Of a stretch of DNA of 17,860 bases, positions 1-10,389 are shown one piece after another. The translations under genes and the position numbers were made by a program. How positions within the stretch are numbered: the first letter of the stretch is position 1; the number at the start of each line of letters is the position of its first letter. The notes beneath the pieces are model-generated. The model saw only the letters and a list, made by a program, of their open reading frames with translations. It made no database searches and was not told the origin of the DNA. The DNA comes from Xanthoparmelia taractica (taxonomy: Eukaryota > Ascomycota > Lecanoromycetes > Lecanorales > Parmeliaceae): positions 1 to 17,860 of the forward strand of contig JANQBS010000507.1 in NCBI GenBank assembly GCA_033085395.1, written 5' to 3'.

Positions 1-759
1 TATAATTTTTTAAAAAAAGTTAAAAAAAAGTTAAAAACGACTATGTTTAACAGATACCACACCTTTCCGACCCGTAAACATAATGCAATCCAACTTATTT
101 AATAGAGATAATATTAGAATAAAATTAATCGTTAGAGTATAAAAAGGCACGAACGAAGATAAAATTGACTACAGGCTATCGTAAGATACGTGTCTCCTTA
201 TCTATAGAACTAAACACTCTAGGCAATATCGAATAAAGTCTTATAAGTGCTTTATGATTCCATGAATATATTAGAATAAGAAAACGATTTCGTAGCATCT
301 CTGAAAGTCAGAATGTCCTTTCTTATATATTAAAGTAAGAATATCTTTTTTTAGCAAAGAAGAAATATAAAGTTATTATTAATTAATAGTTCTATTAACA
401 TAAAAGATAAGATCTCGCTAAAGACCTTACTGCTCTTACTATTAACTTTACTATTCTTAAGTTTACTACTCTAGCTATTCTTACTATTAATTTTCTTTCG
501 CTTTTAATCAAAACGAAAAATAAAGATTAATATTAGTAGCAAGAAAATACTTTCCCCGAACGAAAGATAAAGATACTACGTTCTCGCTAGCTAGACTATT
601 ATTAACATCGAGCTATATAGAAATTCTTTTTTAATAATTATCTTCTTAATAGTCTTAAATGTACTTCTCATAAAATAAAATACTTATCTTTATTAAACTT
701 ACGGTGTAGAGAGCATCCAATTTCAAATAATAATAAGGTAGCTTATCTTTATTTAGACT
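1..759 (-). pseudogene. gypsy integrase, partial (runs off the window)
   Basis: Below the RNase H tail the minus strand contains KKGHSDFQRCYEIV, then CLECLVL (C-x-x-C at 225-214), the pattern of the HHCC zinc-binding domain of retroviral-type integrases. It continues into YTLTINFILILSL (about 141-100). TINF corresponds to the usual TIDFI, which carries the first catalytic Asp of the DDE core; here it is Asn through a GAT-to-AAT change. The segment 260-760 is largely low-complexity AT drift. The DDE core is cut by the window edge. Confidence 0.7.
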
Positions 760-2709
760 TGCAAGCCTTGAAAGAGCATTAGGGATAATATACTCTTTGC
801 CAGGTTTGTGAGAGATAGCTAGATTAAACTATCTTAAGAATTGGGTAGCTCGAATTAAACGAACATTTATCCTTATTGTTAATATAATTAAAATAATCGA
901 ATTTTACTTTATAATGTTAATGATAATAGAGTAATCGATCTATATTCTTATAGAATACTTTAAAGATTCGATTATATATCTTATTTTCTTCAGACACCAA
1001 ATAAGGTTAATAATCTCCAACTCCGTAGACTAGTAATTTCTTTCTATCATAGTTAGAAGCCTTAATAGAAAAAGAATAGACTTTATCTCTACACGAGAAG
1101 ATCATTTATTTTTACTTTTATTTACTTTAATATAAAAGACTATTATCTCGAAACTAAACTTCTTTAAGATATTTAAGTTAATCTATAAAGTTCGAGTATT
1201 ATTAAAATATATTTAAATTATTAATTAAGATAGTGCTTCTTAAAGAAGCTAAAAAGAAGTTAATTGCTTTTTTAACGCTATAGATAATTTTATTCTAGAA
1301 GAGTGTTACTTTCGCTAACATTCAAAGTTCGATACTTTCTTAAGAAATAGTATTTTAAGCTCCTATAAGAACTATATCAACTATATATAAAAATAAATAT
1401 ACTAACGCAGATAGCCAGTTAATCTTAAGTAGTGTTCGAGCTCTTTCAAGATACTAAAATATTATAAGTTCGAAATAGTCTTAAGCTTATCTTCTAAAGA
1501 AATTAAGCTAAAAGAATTAACTTTTCTATCTAGTAAATTAACGTTCGAATATTCTAGAAAGACTTTTATTGAAGGAATAGTAATATTAAATCTCACGAAA
1601 AGCTTAAATAGCTAACGAAGATCTTACAAGTACTATTAAAAAGTCCTAGCACCCGTAACCACATCATTAACGTAGGCTTTTACGTTAAAAATATATCGCA
1701 AGATCTTATCGATTTAACGTTAAACATAAGCAATCGAATTCATATAACTCATAATTGAAATATTGAAATTTTCTTGACTTCTATAACTTACAATAATCTA
1801 TATATAACGATAATTTAAATATACTCGCCATTAATAGAAAAATAAAGTAGCATCGATAACTAAAATGAAATCACAACCAGCTAGCATTTCAATCACATCT
1901 TGTTAAAGAAGCATCGAATATACATCTCGAAGTAGTAAGTTATTCAAACCTCGAATATCATTCACCGACCTTTCCTTAATAATGCTATTAAATAGTGTTT
2001 TTCATATAACGAATATCGAATAGAAGAAGAATATAGAATCTTTAATTTATTTAAGTCTTCTCTATTCGTATAGCTTATTAAAGACTTTATCGACTACTTT
2101 CCGATCTCGTATGCTCAAGAAATAGATTTTAACTTTTTTATTAACCTTAATTTATCAGTTATCTCTAAATAAAAGCTTTATTTATTTCTCTTCTAGTACT
2201 TTAATAAAGCCGATATCTCGCTAGATCTATAAAAATTCATTAACTAGGTCGGCCAGTGCGATCCTAGTCTATATATCCCCGAAAACCATAACTTTATTTA
2301 ATAGCTTAGTTTCTTTAGCTAGTAAGGGAGTTAATTAATTCAAGTTTAAGTTTATTAAATTCATAACTATTTTCGTTAAGACGAATTCAGGTTCGATATT
2401 AATTTAAAAGTAGTTTTCGTAGTTCATTTCGAGAACATTTCCAAGCCTTAATTTCTTTAAGATTTGAACATATATATTAAACTCATTTCGAACCAGAATT
2501 TCAATTATTATATAATCAACCAAATAAGCGAATATCATTAAATTCGTCTACACTACTAACTCAAATAAGAAATCACGATCGTTAGATAGATTAATTTCCT
2601 TGATTAATAGAATTATCTCGCTATGCGAAGGCACGAAAATAGATAATTTAACATAGACCTTTCTCCGCACAAACTCGCCCCGAGATCGAGCAGTGATATC
2701 AACCGTAGT
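760..2709 (-). pseudogene. gypsy reverse transcriptase-RNase H
   Basis: From 2709 down the minus strand gives VPSHSE-type linker sequence, then LNNLLLRDVYSM, VIEMLAGCDFILVIDAT (RT motif A region), and YVND at 1674-1663. YVND is the YVDD active site with the first Asp changed to Asn by a GAT-to-AAT transition. Downstream are RKVNSFSLISLEDKLK, LKELEHYLRLTGYLR, and an RNase H part with LLRLLTMIERNYQSTELEI. It ends in HKPGKEYIIPNALSRLASL (about 815-761), the well-known gypsy RNase H tail. Several TAG/TAA codons interrupt the frame. The loss of the catalytic Asp makes it inactive. The reading frame is almost continuous, so no large deletion is evident. Confidence 0.85.
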
Positions 2710-2727
2710 GCTATCCCATCCGCTGGC
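2710..2727 (+). repeat. piggyBac terminal inverted repeat, left
   Basis: An 18-bp sequence is matched perfectly, in inverted orientation, at 4740-4757. It is followed inward by GCCTGGGGGGTAAAA, against AGGGGGTAAAA at the other end. It lies exactly where gypsy protease coding sequence resumes. Confidence 0.75.
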
Positions 2728-2949
2728 GCCTGGGGGGTAAAATGTCTTGGCACCCACCATCAAATTCCTACACACTGGGAATAGCTTCCAAATGTTCTTT
2801 CCAACATCTCATATAATTATATATGGCTATTTCACATAGCGCACAGCCAAATAAGCCTCTTGAGGTCTGCTTGGGCCGTTTTCTTTAATCCGAATCGAGT
2901 GTTCTAATGGTGTTAACTAATAATTTCATCAATAATTTTCTGCTCTAAA

Positions 2950-4639
2950 TAATTTTCTCTACTTTTCGCCCTATATTTAAGTAAACTACGTATCGTTTAA
3001 CTTTATTTTCTATACGTTCTAGCCTTTTATAATCGCGCGTAGCTGCGAGGTATACTTGTAATGATAGAGAAGTCTTGATAGAGTAGGGTCTTTCGGAGAG
3101 TCGCTTCGAATTCTTAAATAATTAATTAATAAGTCTGACTCGAAATCCTCGTTGAGTGTATTAATTTCTAGGCTAATTCTTTGACTATTTAGACACACAA
3201 TAATAAAGAAGATAGCTATTCACGATAGTGCTATCCAATAGAAAATACTAGAGTAATTTTCAACTCTTAACGTGTACTCGTTATGTGTTATAATAACATC
3301 GCAATTGATTAGCATAATCTACTCTATTCATATAATAATTATACATATTAATAAACTTAGGGATATTAAGCTCTTTTATCGTCATTTCTTCAAATATAAT
3401 ACGAGAAGTGCGTGCATTTATAGCTATTTTTACTGGTCTACGGCGAAGACGTCTTATTGTTTTTCGATTATTCGAAATAGTATTCATAAATAGAATAATA
3501 TTCTAATCTTTTTAGACGAATTTCATTACTCTCTTATCACTTAATAGTCTCTCAAAGAGCTTTCTCCACTTAAGAATAGCATTTCACTTGGTTCTTAGGT
3601 CTGCAAGTCCCGGATTAAGACGTCGATTAGGCTCTTGTTACTTTCGTTGAGCCTTGATACCCTCGATGACCTTTAGTTCTTCACGAGTTGTTTTTATAGT
3701 TCGTATAATTTTAGTAGCCTTAAATCCTTTATTATTAAGCTATGCTAGTAATCGGGCTAACGTGAATAAGTTATCTAGCTAAATAATATAAGAATAATCT
3801 CGAGCAATACTATCTTGGGTCAATAAGTCTAGAACCACGACTTGGGTTTAATTAAATCCCTTTCACTTCGTTCAATAATCGTTAAGATCTTAAGATTCGT
3901 CACTCTTATTCTAGTTCTTAATATAATACATTTAATTAAGAATATAGCCCTTATTTACTAGAACTCAAATCTTAAAGTCTTCCGAAGTAGGCTTGCTAGA
4001 AATATTAACAATTTCTTTAGCTCGGCTCATAAATCTCTAAATTATCTTATTTATAATTAGGTGAGTGCTTATCTTTTAGTACTTCTTAAAGATCTATCTA
4101 AGCGTATTACTTAATAATTCGAGTTTCGCAAACGAACTTTCTTAATAATCTAATTAAGAGATATAAAAGAATCGATCTATTTGTTGCCATCTTTTTAGAC
4201 TAATATACTTTGAAATCTATTCATAAATAAGTCCTTTAAGAGAATCAGAATTCTAGAACTCTAAGATACTTGACTCTATGTGTAGGCCCATTCAAATATT
4301 CGCTCTCAGATAAGCTCGAAATTCTTTGACTATAATTGGGAATCAAGTACGTATCTTAGAGCTTTCAGGCCTAGGATTTAGAAAAGCGTACTTATTGATG
4401 TAATATACGAGCTTCTCAATTATCTTATTATTAAAGAATAGATTAAATATCGCATATAGATTATCTAAAACAAGGGTGTCTAGTAATTAACTCTCTCTAT
4501 TAGTTCATAACTACTTAATCTTTACTAATATATACTTGAATAGTGGCCAAGGCCTTAAGAGAGGTTCTTTTGAGATCTAGAAAGGCTTAGAATTCTTCTT
4601 TACGTGATCTAGATCATTGAACGTCTTATTACGAGGCAT
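2950..4639 (-). pseudogene. piggyBac-like transposase (DDE_Tnp_1_7), RIP-degraded
   Basis: The likely start ATG is 4639-4637, followed by PRNKTFNDLDHVKKNSKPF. Conserved blocks follow in order: WPLFKYILV, LLDTLVLDNLYAIFNLFFNN, LRANI-MGLHIE, SLKRWQQIDRFFYIS, THLIINKII-RFMSRAKEI, TQVVVLDLL, LDNLFTLARLLA, NTISNNRKTIRRLRRRP, then KFINMYNYYMNRVDYANQ and LRCYYNT. This is the order expected of fungal piggyBac transposases. The first catalytic Asp (VDE in the family) reads INK here, with Asn at 4051-4049. The second (LDN, Asp at 3775-3773) survives, and the late ADQ reads ANQ. Stops include the Trp before LDN (TGG to TAG). It is therefore dead. The 3' end beyond about 2950 is not resolved. Confidence 0.8.
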
Positions 4640-4739
4640 AATGTTGATTTATGTGAATTTATTGAATATTGAACGCGTTATTGTTTTTGATGGTTGCGGG
4701 ACGGAGAGCGTAGGGCTGAACCCCTGACTTTTACCCCCT

Positions 4740-4757
4740 GCCAGCGGATGGGATAGC
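4740..4757 (-). repeat. piggyBac terminal inverted repeat, right
   Basis: This is the inverse of 2710-2727, 18 of 18 bases. It sits about 100 bp upstream of the transposase start codon. Gypsy protease sequence ending RIDSY begins immediately outside. Confidence 0.75.
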
Positions 4758-4980
4758 TATCAATCCTTACTTTCTTATTAACTACATAAATAATAATTTC
4801 CTCGGGCCCAATAATATTATTTTTAATAAGTATTTTAGCACGTAAGTTATCGATAATATATAACTCCCTACGTAAACATATAAGCACTCTCCGATCTTGG
4901 TCATCAATTTCAAGAAGATAGATATTCTACATAATATACTCCGAAGTCTCCTGCTTAAAAGCATTAACCCTACGCACTCG
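4758..4980 (-). pseudogene. gypsy protease region, upstream half interrupted by piggyBac
   Basis: The minus strand reads RRVLICLRRELYIIDNLRAK, then ILIKNNIIGPEEIIIYV and KKVRIDSY. This is the C-terminal half of a retropepsin-like domain in fungal gypsy elements (pattern LRANxLIGNDIxGPE). The reading breaks at the piggyBac end (4757). It resumes below 2710 as STTVDITARSRGEFVRRKVY followed by VPSHSE, which is the expected continuation before RT. Splitting of one domain across the insertion is the evidence that piggyBac landed inside pol. The catalytic DSG/DTG motif was not identified. Confidence 0.6.
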
Positions 4981-6439
4981 TAAAGGTATTATTATCTTAA
5001 AGATAACTATATTCGAACACTACTAAGAATATTATAATCTATTTATTAAACTCACATCACATTCAATATTAATATAAACCTTATCTTCTTAATTAGTAGA
5101 ATCGAGCTTAACTTTAATTATAGCGTAAGTTCAACTTCGAAAAGTAAAATTATTTCCCAAATCCTAATTAAAAGCGGTGAACTTAATAATTTTTAACTGC
5201 TTATTAGCGAAAGACTTTATAAGTTACTTATTAGCGAAGTTAAAAGAGTTAGAAGACTCTACTAGTATTGCTTCGTTAATATAAACGTGCTTCTTAGAAT
5301 AATAATGTAAATAATTATATAATTTAATCTTGAATAAGAAGGATTTCTAATAGTTTCGATAGTAGATTTCGATCCTCACAAAGTAAGCAAACTAATTATT
5401 ATTTGACTGCGTAGAAAGCTCATTAGAATTAGCATAATATATCTTATTTCCATACTAATCTTCGCCTATAAAGTAAGAGTATTCGATATTAATATTTTCT
5501 TTCTAATAGTTCGGACTTCGAGCTTATTTATCAAGCTCTAATTTAGTATTTTTATTAATAATAGAGATCTAATAAGTAGTTACTTTTAAACGATTTATAA
5601 CATTAAATTAAGACCTTTAATTACTTTACTAAAAACCTTAATTTTACTAAAAACCTTGAATTAGTCTTAAAGGAAACCGCTATTATTAACTATCAAATAA
5701 AGATCGATTCGAGATCGAATTTAACACGTTTGAAGCGACGATTTATAGAGACTAACGAGACATTTACTAAGCGTTTTGCTGCGAATTTAAATAAGTATTC
5801 TAACTATTAAATTGACGAGGAAACAACTAATTTAATAAAGCGTTTAATAACTAAGTTAATAAAGCGTTTTAACTCTTATATTAATTATTAAATTAACAAA
5901 AAGATTACTAAAAGTAAGGTTGCTAATATTGATTATTAGAATCTACACTTTGCTGAGATCGAAACGAAAATTGCTATTGTGAACGAGATTGATACTAATT
6001 AGAAATACTTCTATTACTATTACTCTAATTTTGAGGACGATTCTACGAAGACCTCATAGAAAACCCATGTATTCTCGAATTATATCTGCTTACATAGATC
6101 CATTAATTATGCTTGAGATCATTTATTTTCTTAAGAAAATCATGTAAAATAATTCGATTCTTTGGTCTTCTTAAGTCACGTCTCAGCTTAGTATTCAAGT
6201 TATTATAAATAACGTTAAGCTAATTTTTAACACTAATCAAGCCGATATTCTTCGAAACACGTAAAATCTTTTATGCGTACTCTCGAGACTCTTTTCTATT
6301 GATTATATCTCTTAAGATATATCTTTTCTTTAATAACGAATTAATCGTTATATTAATAGATGCTTTAAATTGTTCTATTAGTATTCTCTCTCACTTATTA
6401 AGTTTATTCCCGAGCTTTATAAAACGCTTATCGTTATTA

Positions 6440-6670
6440 GAAAGCTCACTTAATTATTATTTTAAAGTAGGTTTCTTAAAACAAATCCAGAGATTCGTAC
6501 GAACGAGCTTATCACCTTTAATGTTAGCTACGTTACGAGCATACTTTAGAAACAAATGCACATCTCGAAAGTAAGTCTCTTTTGATATATACTCTATTAA
6601 AAAAGCATCGAAAGTTATCGACTTATTCTTATACATCGAATTAAAGAATTTCATATTACTAGTATTTCAT
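6440..6670 (-). pseudogene. gag-like segment of the gypsy element
   Basis: A stop-free minus-strand stretch (6654 down to 6457) reads FFNSMYKNKS, then FRDVHLFLKYARN and KLVRTNLWICFKKP. This resembles the capsid-like helical region of fungal Ty3/gypsy Gag (motif style DVHxFLxxARNxA...VRxxLxxCF). It lies upstream of the protease region on the same strand, as gag should. The rest of gag, roughly 5000-7080, is too mutated to delimit. A plus-strand low-complexity open stretch at 6872-7084, rich in I, L and E, is probably an antisense artefact of AT drift. No zinc knuckle was found with confidence. Confidence 0.5.
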
Positions 6671-7989
6671 CTACTAACTAATGTAATTTCTACTATAGCA
6701 TTAACGTTATTCTATTCTAGCGGTTCTCGCTTATTAGGCGGTTCAAATACGCTACGAAGAAGACCTTATAGAGTAGTTTATTCTTGCTATGAAAAGTTAA
6801 TATTCTACTAATTAATATCGTTATTTCCAGTCATATTAAAGTTATTTAAAGTACTTCTAAAAATAGGCTTTGTGCTTAAATTTAAAGTAGAATTCGATAT
6901 AGAATTCGAATTAGAATTAACGAAGTTCGTAATAGTTAAATTATTAGAATTAGAGCTAATAACGAGAGAATTTCTAATAGGAAAATTATTAGTAATAAAA
7001 GAAATACTAATAAAACTTTTTAAAGATAAAGAACGAGATATATCGTCAATAGAAGAAGATTTTCTTAGTCTTGTTAATAATTAAATATCGATCTTAAATC
7101 TAATTAGAGCAGCCCTAAAAATTAATCGATTATATATTTAGTTAGTAGATTAGTTTAATATCTTAATAGATATAGAACGAGCTTTTACACGTGCGTCACG
7201 AACTAATAAAGCTACTTCTTTTATAATCTCTAGAGACCTAAAATTAACCTTAATAATATCGATAATAAATTACTTAATATCGATAATAACGAGACTAATA
7301 AAAGCGTAATCGAAATATAGAAATTCGTCTATTTAAAAGACTAAAATAATAATATCCTAAGAGATAGAATTTAGAGTTAACGAAGCTAGAATAATAACAG
7401 TCTTCTTAATAACGAAGATAGGATAATAGTAGCCTTCTTAATAATAGAGAGATAATATTACATTAACAAGAAAGATTTTTCATTAATATAAAGATATATA
7501 TTACATGAATTCAAGTTCTCTCCCATTATACAATCAAATAATATAATATTTCTCTTCTTTTTAGTGAGATAAGTAGCCCAAAAGAGACGATAACGTGCTT
7601 GAAACGATAGTGATAGTCTATAACAGCAGTAATACAGTGATGCAGCAATAATAAGCGAGCTATAGCGATAATAGTGATAATCGTGAGTGTGAGAAAGATA
7701 AGGGAGATAAGTTTAATAACGAACTCAGTGAGATTCCGACCGTTCGAGTAAGAATTCCGATAATTTTATATACAGATCTTATTAGACAAAATGTAGTTCT
7801 TCGCGGAGAAGAATTATCTCAACGAATACATAAGCATTAATCAAGTAATAATAAAGCAATAATGGAGAATCTCCTGAAATAGCTATAGCAGCTATTTGGG
7901 CGTTGCTATTATACTATAACAGCAAAGGGTGTATATAATTAATTGGGTGTGTAATTCTTGATTATTCTAAGTTGGAAAATTCTATCTAA

Positions 7990-8082
7990 GTCAGGGCCAG
8001 CCAAGCACTTGCCTTAGTCGATTTGCCAAGCACTTGCCTTAGCCGATTTCTTGATTGGCTTGGCAAGTGCGTTTTCGTGACA
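7990..8082 (-). repeat. Start of gypsy 5' LTR, with tandem and inverted 25-bp units
   Basis: On the minus strand the sequence at 8082 begins TGTCACGA, a typical TG-initiated LTR end. Just inside are two tandem 25-bp units (8000-8024 and 8025-8049) that differ by one transition (t8018/c8043). They are followed by a partly inverted copy (8058-8070, CTTGGCAAGTGC), so the tip could fold as a hairpin. This stretch is far less AT-rich than the element body. The inner end of the LTR and the primer-binding site could not be located; the LTR probably extends several hundred bases below 7990. Confidence 0.55.
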
Positions 8083-9129
8083 AAGTAATTCTTCGAGACT
8101 AGACGATAAAGAGAATATATTTAATATTAAAACTAGAAAATATTTATATTAGAATAAAGCTTTATAAGAAAAAAAAAGAGATAAGAAAGAAAAGAGAAAT
8201 AAATAAGATTTTCGCGAAAGAAAAGAAGTTATAGACTTTACGTATATAATATATAAATAATTAAAATTAAGGTTAAGACGTAAGAAAGACTTATAGAGTA
8301 GAAAAGAAGTAGAAGAATAAAGAATAAAGTACGTAATAGAATAGTTATTAGACGAATATTTTTAAATAAACGAGAAGTATAGCTTAGCGAGATAATCTAT
8401 AAATTAATAAAAGAATATTTTATAAAAAATTAATAAAAGCTAAGAGCTCGGCTCTTATTTAAATAAAAATAGAGAAAATTAATTTAATTTACTTTCTTTA
8501 TCTATATAAAGTATTAGACTTTTACTTAGTAAACTATATATATAGATAGAGAAAATAGAACGTTAGATATATTTTATTATTCTATTCTAAGTTAATAAAT
8601 AGACGATAGATTCTAATAGATAAAGCTAGAATATAAGATATATAATAAATACTATCTATTAAGAAGAAAGTTAAAGTAATCGCGAAATAGCTAATATATA
8701 TAAACCTTTTAGTATAATATTCTGTAGTAAATAATTAATTATATAGTTAAGATAAGAGAGAGAGAAGAAATAGATAACTTTAACGCGTATATTTTAATCT
8801 AGTATTAACTATCTCGTTAGCTTTATTCTCGTTAATAGTCTAATAAAGCTATAGAACAATAGAAATAAAAAGACTTAATTAGAAATTAATATAGAAGATA
8901 GAATTTAAGATAATATATATAGATAGTATTTAAAAATACTCGATTATTATAAGAAATATAATTATAATTATAAGTTATATAATTAGATAGAGTAGAATAT
9001 AGAGAAAGAAAGAGTTTTTATTCTAGAGCGACGCGATATTTCTTAAGATTTCCCTACTAAACAACGTTTACATAGTAGATCGTAATTATTCTTTATAGTT
9101 TAAATAGACACGAGTATAAAATTAATTAA

Positions 9130-9536
9130 TTAATATTTAGATTAGTAAAAAGTAATATAATATAACTATATTTACTACTAAAGCTAAATATATAATATTT
9201 ACTAAGATCGTAAGAATAGTTATAGAGACGACTTATTAGCTAGAAGAACTATTCTTTTATAGCTCTAAAAACGCTTCTATATAACTACTCGACGATAATA
9301 AATTTAATCTAGCTCTTATTAAGAATTCTAAATATTATTAAAGAACTAAGTATTTTAATATATAGTATTAGTATATACGCTAGGTCTACGAAAATAGATT
9401 AATTAAACTTAATTTTATATCTATCGCTAGTTAAATAGTTAATATACTAACTAAGTCGCTTACTTTGTAAGTATATTAGCGAGATAGATAGCTACTCGAT
9501 CTATATAATCTTAAATCTATTCTAAATAAATAAAAT
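9130..9536 (+). pseudogene. copia RNase H domain (C-terminus of Pol)
   Basis: One continuous plus-strand frame reads ISKK, then FTTKAKYIIFTKIVR (family: STTEAEYIAxxxxxKE), LEELFFYSSKNASI, LLDDNKFNLALIKN (family: xCDNxSAIxLxxNP), RTKYFNI-YYYIR (family: RTKHIDIRYHFIRE), then LIKLNFISIAS-IVNILTKSL (family: adILTKxL). TAA/TAG codons stand where Gln is expected. Acidic residues of the usual EAEY motif read Lys (GAG to AAG). The frame has no indels, so it was mutated by substitution only. It ends just before the polypurine tract, as copia Pol normally does. Confidence 0.8.
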
Positions 9537-9610
9537 AATAGAAAGAGAGTATTAATATTAAATAATTATTTCGCTTAAAGCTTAGCTAATTCTAGTAAGA
9601 AAGAATTCTC
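9537..9610 (+). repeat. copia polypurine tract and truncated 3' LTR start
   Basis: The purine-rich run AATAGAAAGAGAG (9537-9549) is followed directly by TATTAATATTAAAT. This is what an LTR start such as TGTTGATGTTGAAT would become after G-to-A mutation (inference). The AT-rich sequence stops around 9610 and normal-composition DNA begins, so only about 60 bp of LTR remains. Confidence 0.5.
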
Positions 9611-10389
9611 TAGTTTAGTGTATACGTGACATTCAGGCAATTGGGAGGCGCACGTGGTGATGTCATTCTTTCCTAGTCTCTGAATGAGTCTGAGGTTGCG
9701 ACTTGGATCGGGCGTGAAAGATGGAATGCTCCGGTTCAGAGGGTCTGGAGAATACAAGAGGTAATCGCGTCAATAGTAAGATATAGGTGCAGAAGTTCCT
9801 GTACGGAAAGATTTGTAGGAAAGAAGAAGGGAATTCAGTCGTTTATATTGAGTGACTACGATGGGTTTCATACTTGGGTTATGCCTTGGCCCACGAACTG
9901 AAGCGGTGGATTTGTACTTGCAGCCTGCAGGGGAGTGCAGGTTGTGCAGGAGGTTGATCTTCGAATGATGCCACAGACATGGTTCTACCGCTTCCCCGCT
10001 TATCAACAATACCTACTCCTGCAGTGCTGCTGCTAGCCGTTCTTGGGGGCGTTGGTATGGTGAGGCCGTGCAGAAAAGCTTAGCAGACATCTCTACTTCG
10101 TAATACCTCCTTCACGCTAAAGAGTTGAGAGGAGGACGAGACTCGGCATTGGCTGGGCAGTATGCGTGTGTGTGGGCCCGTTGCTTCCTCTGCTAATTAC
10201 AGGAACGTTGCGAAGGGAACCTAACTTGGAGCGAGGAAATAGAGGTCCGGACAACGTGCCTGGTTTCCATAGGTAAGCTTCATACCCCGCACACGAATTC
10301 CTCAGCGGACCATTGCTGTACACACCTACACCTTAACTCCTGAGCGGCTTCTGTATTCCAAAATCCCCAAAAGAAAAAAACCAGAGAAC
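9611..10389. other. Normal-composition stretch without a recognised gene
   Basis: GC content jumps here relative to the left flank. Short open stretches exist on both strands (for example minus 10323-10117 and 10009-9770). None shows a recognisable domain, convincing splice pattern or family motif. The region is about 780 bp upstream of the reductase pseudogene and may hold its promoter or the eroded 3' end of another gene. Nothing firm can be assigned. Confidence 0.4.

Larger units (their letters stand above)
2710..4757 (-). mobile_element. piggyBac-type DNA transposon nested in gypsy pol
   Basis: The element is bounded by an 18-bp perfect inverted repeat, GCTATCCCATCCGCTGGC at 2710-2727 and its reverse complement at 4740-4757. 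Both ends continue inward with a similar GGGGGTAAAA block. The body encodes a piggyBac-like transposase on the minus strand starting at 4639. Gypsy protease sequence lies on both sides and reads through if the element is removed. The CCC-starting inner part of the ends fits piggyBac, but no TTAA target duplication is visible at the borders. Because TIR and duplication bases overlap, the exact end may be off by a few bases. The termini (about 2690-2790 and 4680-4757) are much richer in GC than the body. Confidence 0.75.
1..8082 (-). mobile_element. Ty3/gypsy LTR retrotransposon, RIP-degraded, 3' part outside the window
   Basis: Reading the minus strand from 8082 down gives, in order, an LTR start, a gag-like segment, protease, reverse transcriptase, RNase H and integrase. 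That is the Ty3/gypsy order, with integrase after RNase H. The coding frames are full of TAA/TAG codons where Gln or Trp is expected, and acidic residues are often replaced by Asn or Lys, as G-to-A and C-to-T mutation produces. Long stretches still align to the family without frame change, so decay is by point mutation, not by indels. The element is split by a piggyBac insertion (about 2710-4757) and continues beyond position 1. It abuts copia sequence of opposite orientation at 8083. Family assignment is by recalled motifs, not by a search. Confidence 0.85.
8083..9610 (+). mobile_element. 3' part of a Ty1/copia retrotransposon, RIP-degraded
   Basis: Plus-strand sequence between the gypsy LTR tip and the gene island. 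Its 3' end carries a clear copia-type RNase H region (separate entry), a purine-rich tract (9537-9549) and the start of an LTR. Upstream, around 8780-8870, a weak TR-x-(I/F)...INYL...SF pattern may be the TRPDIxxAVxxLSR block of copia RT. Beyond that, 8083-8700 is too mutated to read. The 5' half is absent. The opposite-strand gypsy element starts at 8082, consistent with gypsy having inserted into copia or with a rearranged junction. Confidence 0.7.

Noticed and set aside
2548..2775. 75-codon minus-strand open stretch as an independent gene
   Set aside because: It is a chimera of the piggyBac left end and gypsy protease/linker sequence (TVDITARSRGEF...VPSHSE), not a separate gene.
3272..3493. 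73-codon plus-strand open stretch
   Set aside because: It is the shadow of the piggyBac transposase, whose minus-strand reading contains KFINMYNYYMNRVDYANQ.
6872..7084. 70-codon plus-strand protein rich in I, L, E and K
   Set aside because: Low-complexity sequence typical of RIP-mutated DNA, on the strand opposite to gypsy gag; no family resemblance.
7990..8050. Short CRISPR-like direct repeats
   Set aside because: Only two tandem units with no spacers, inside a eukaryotic LTR.
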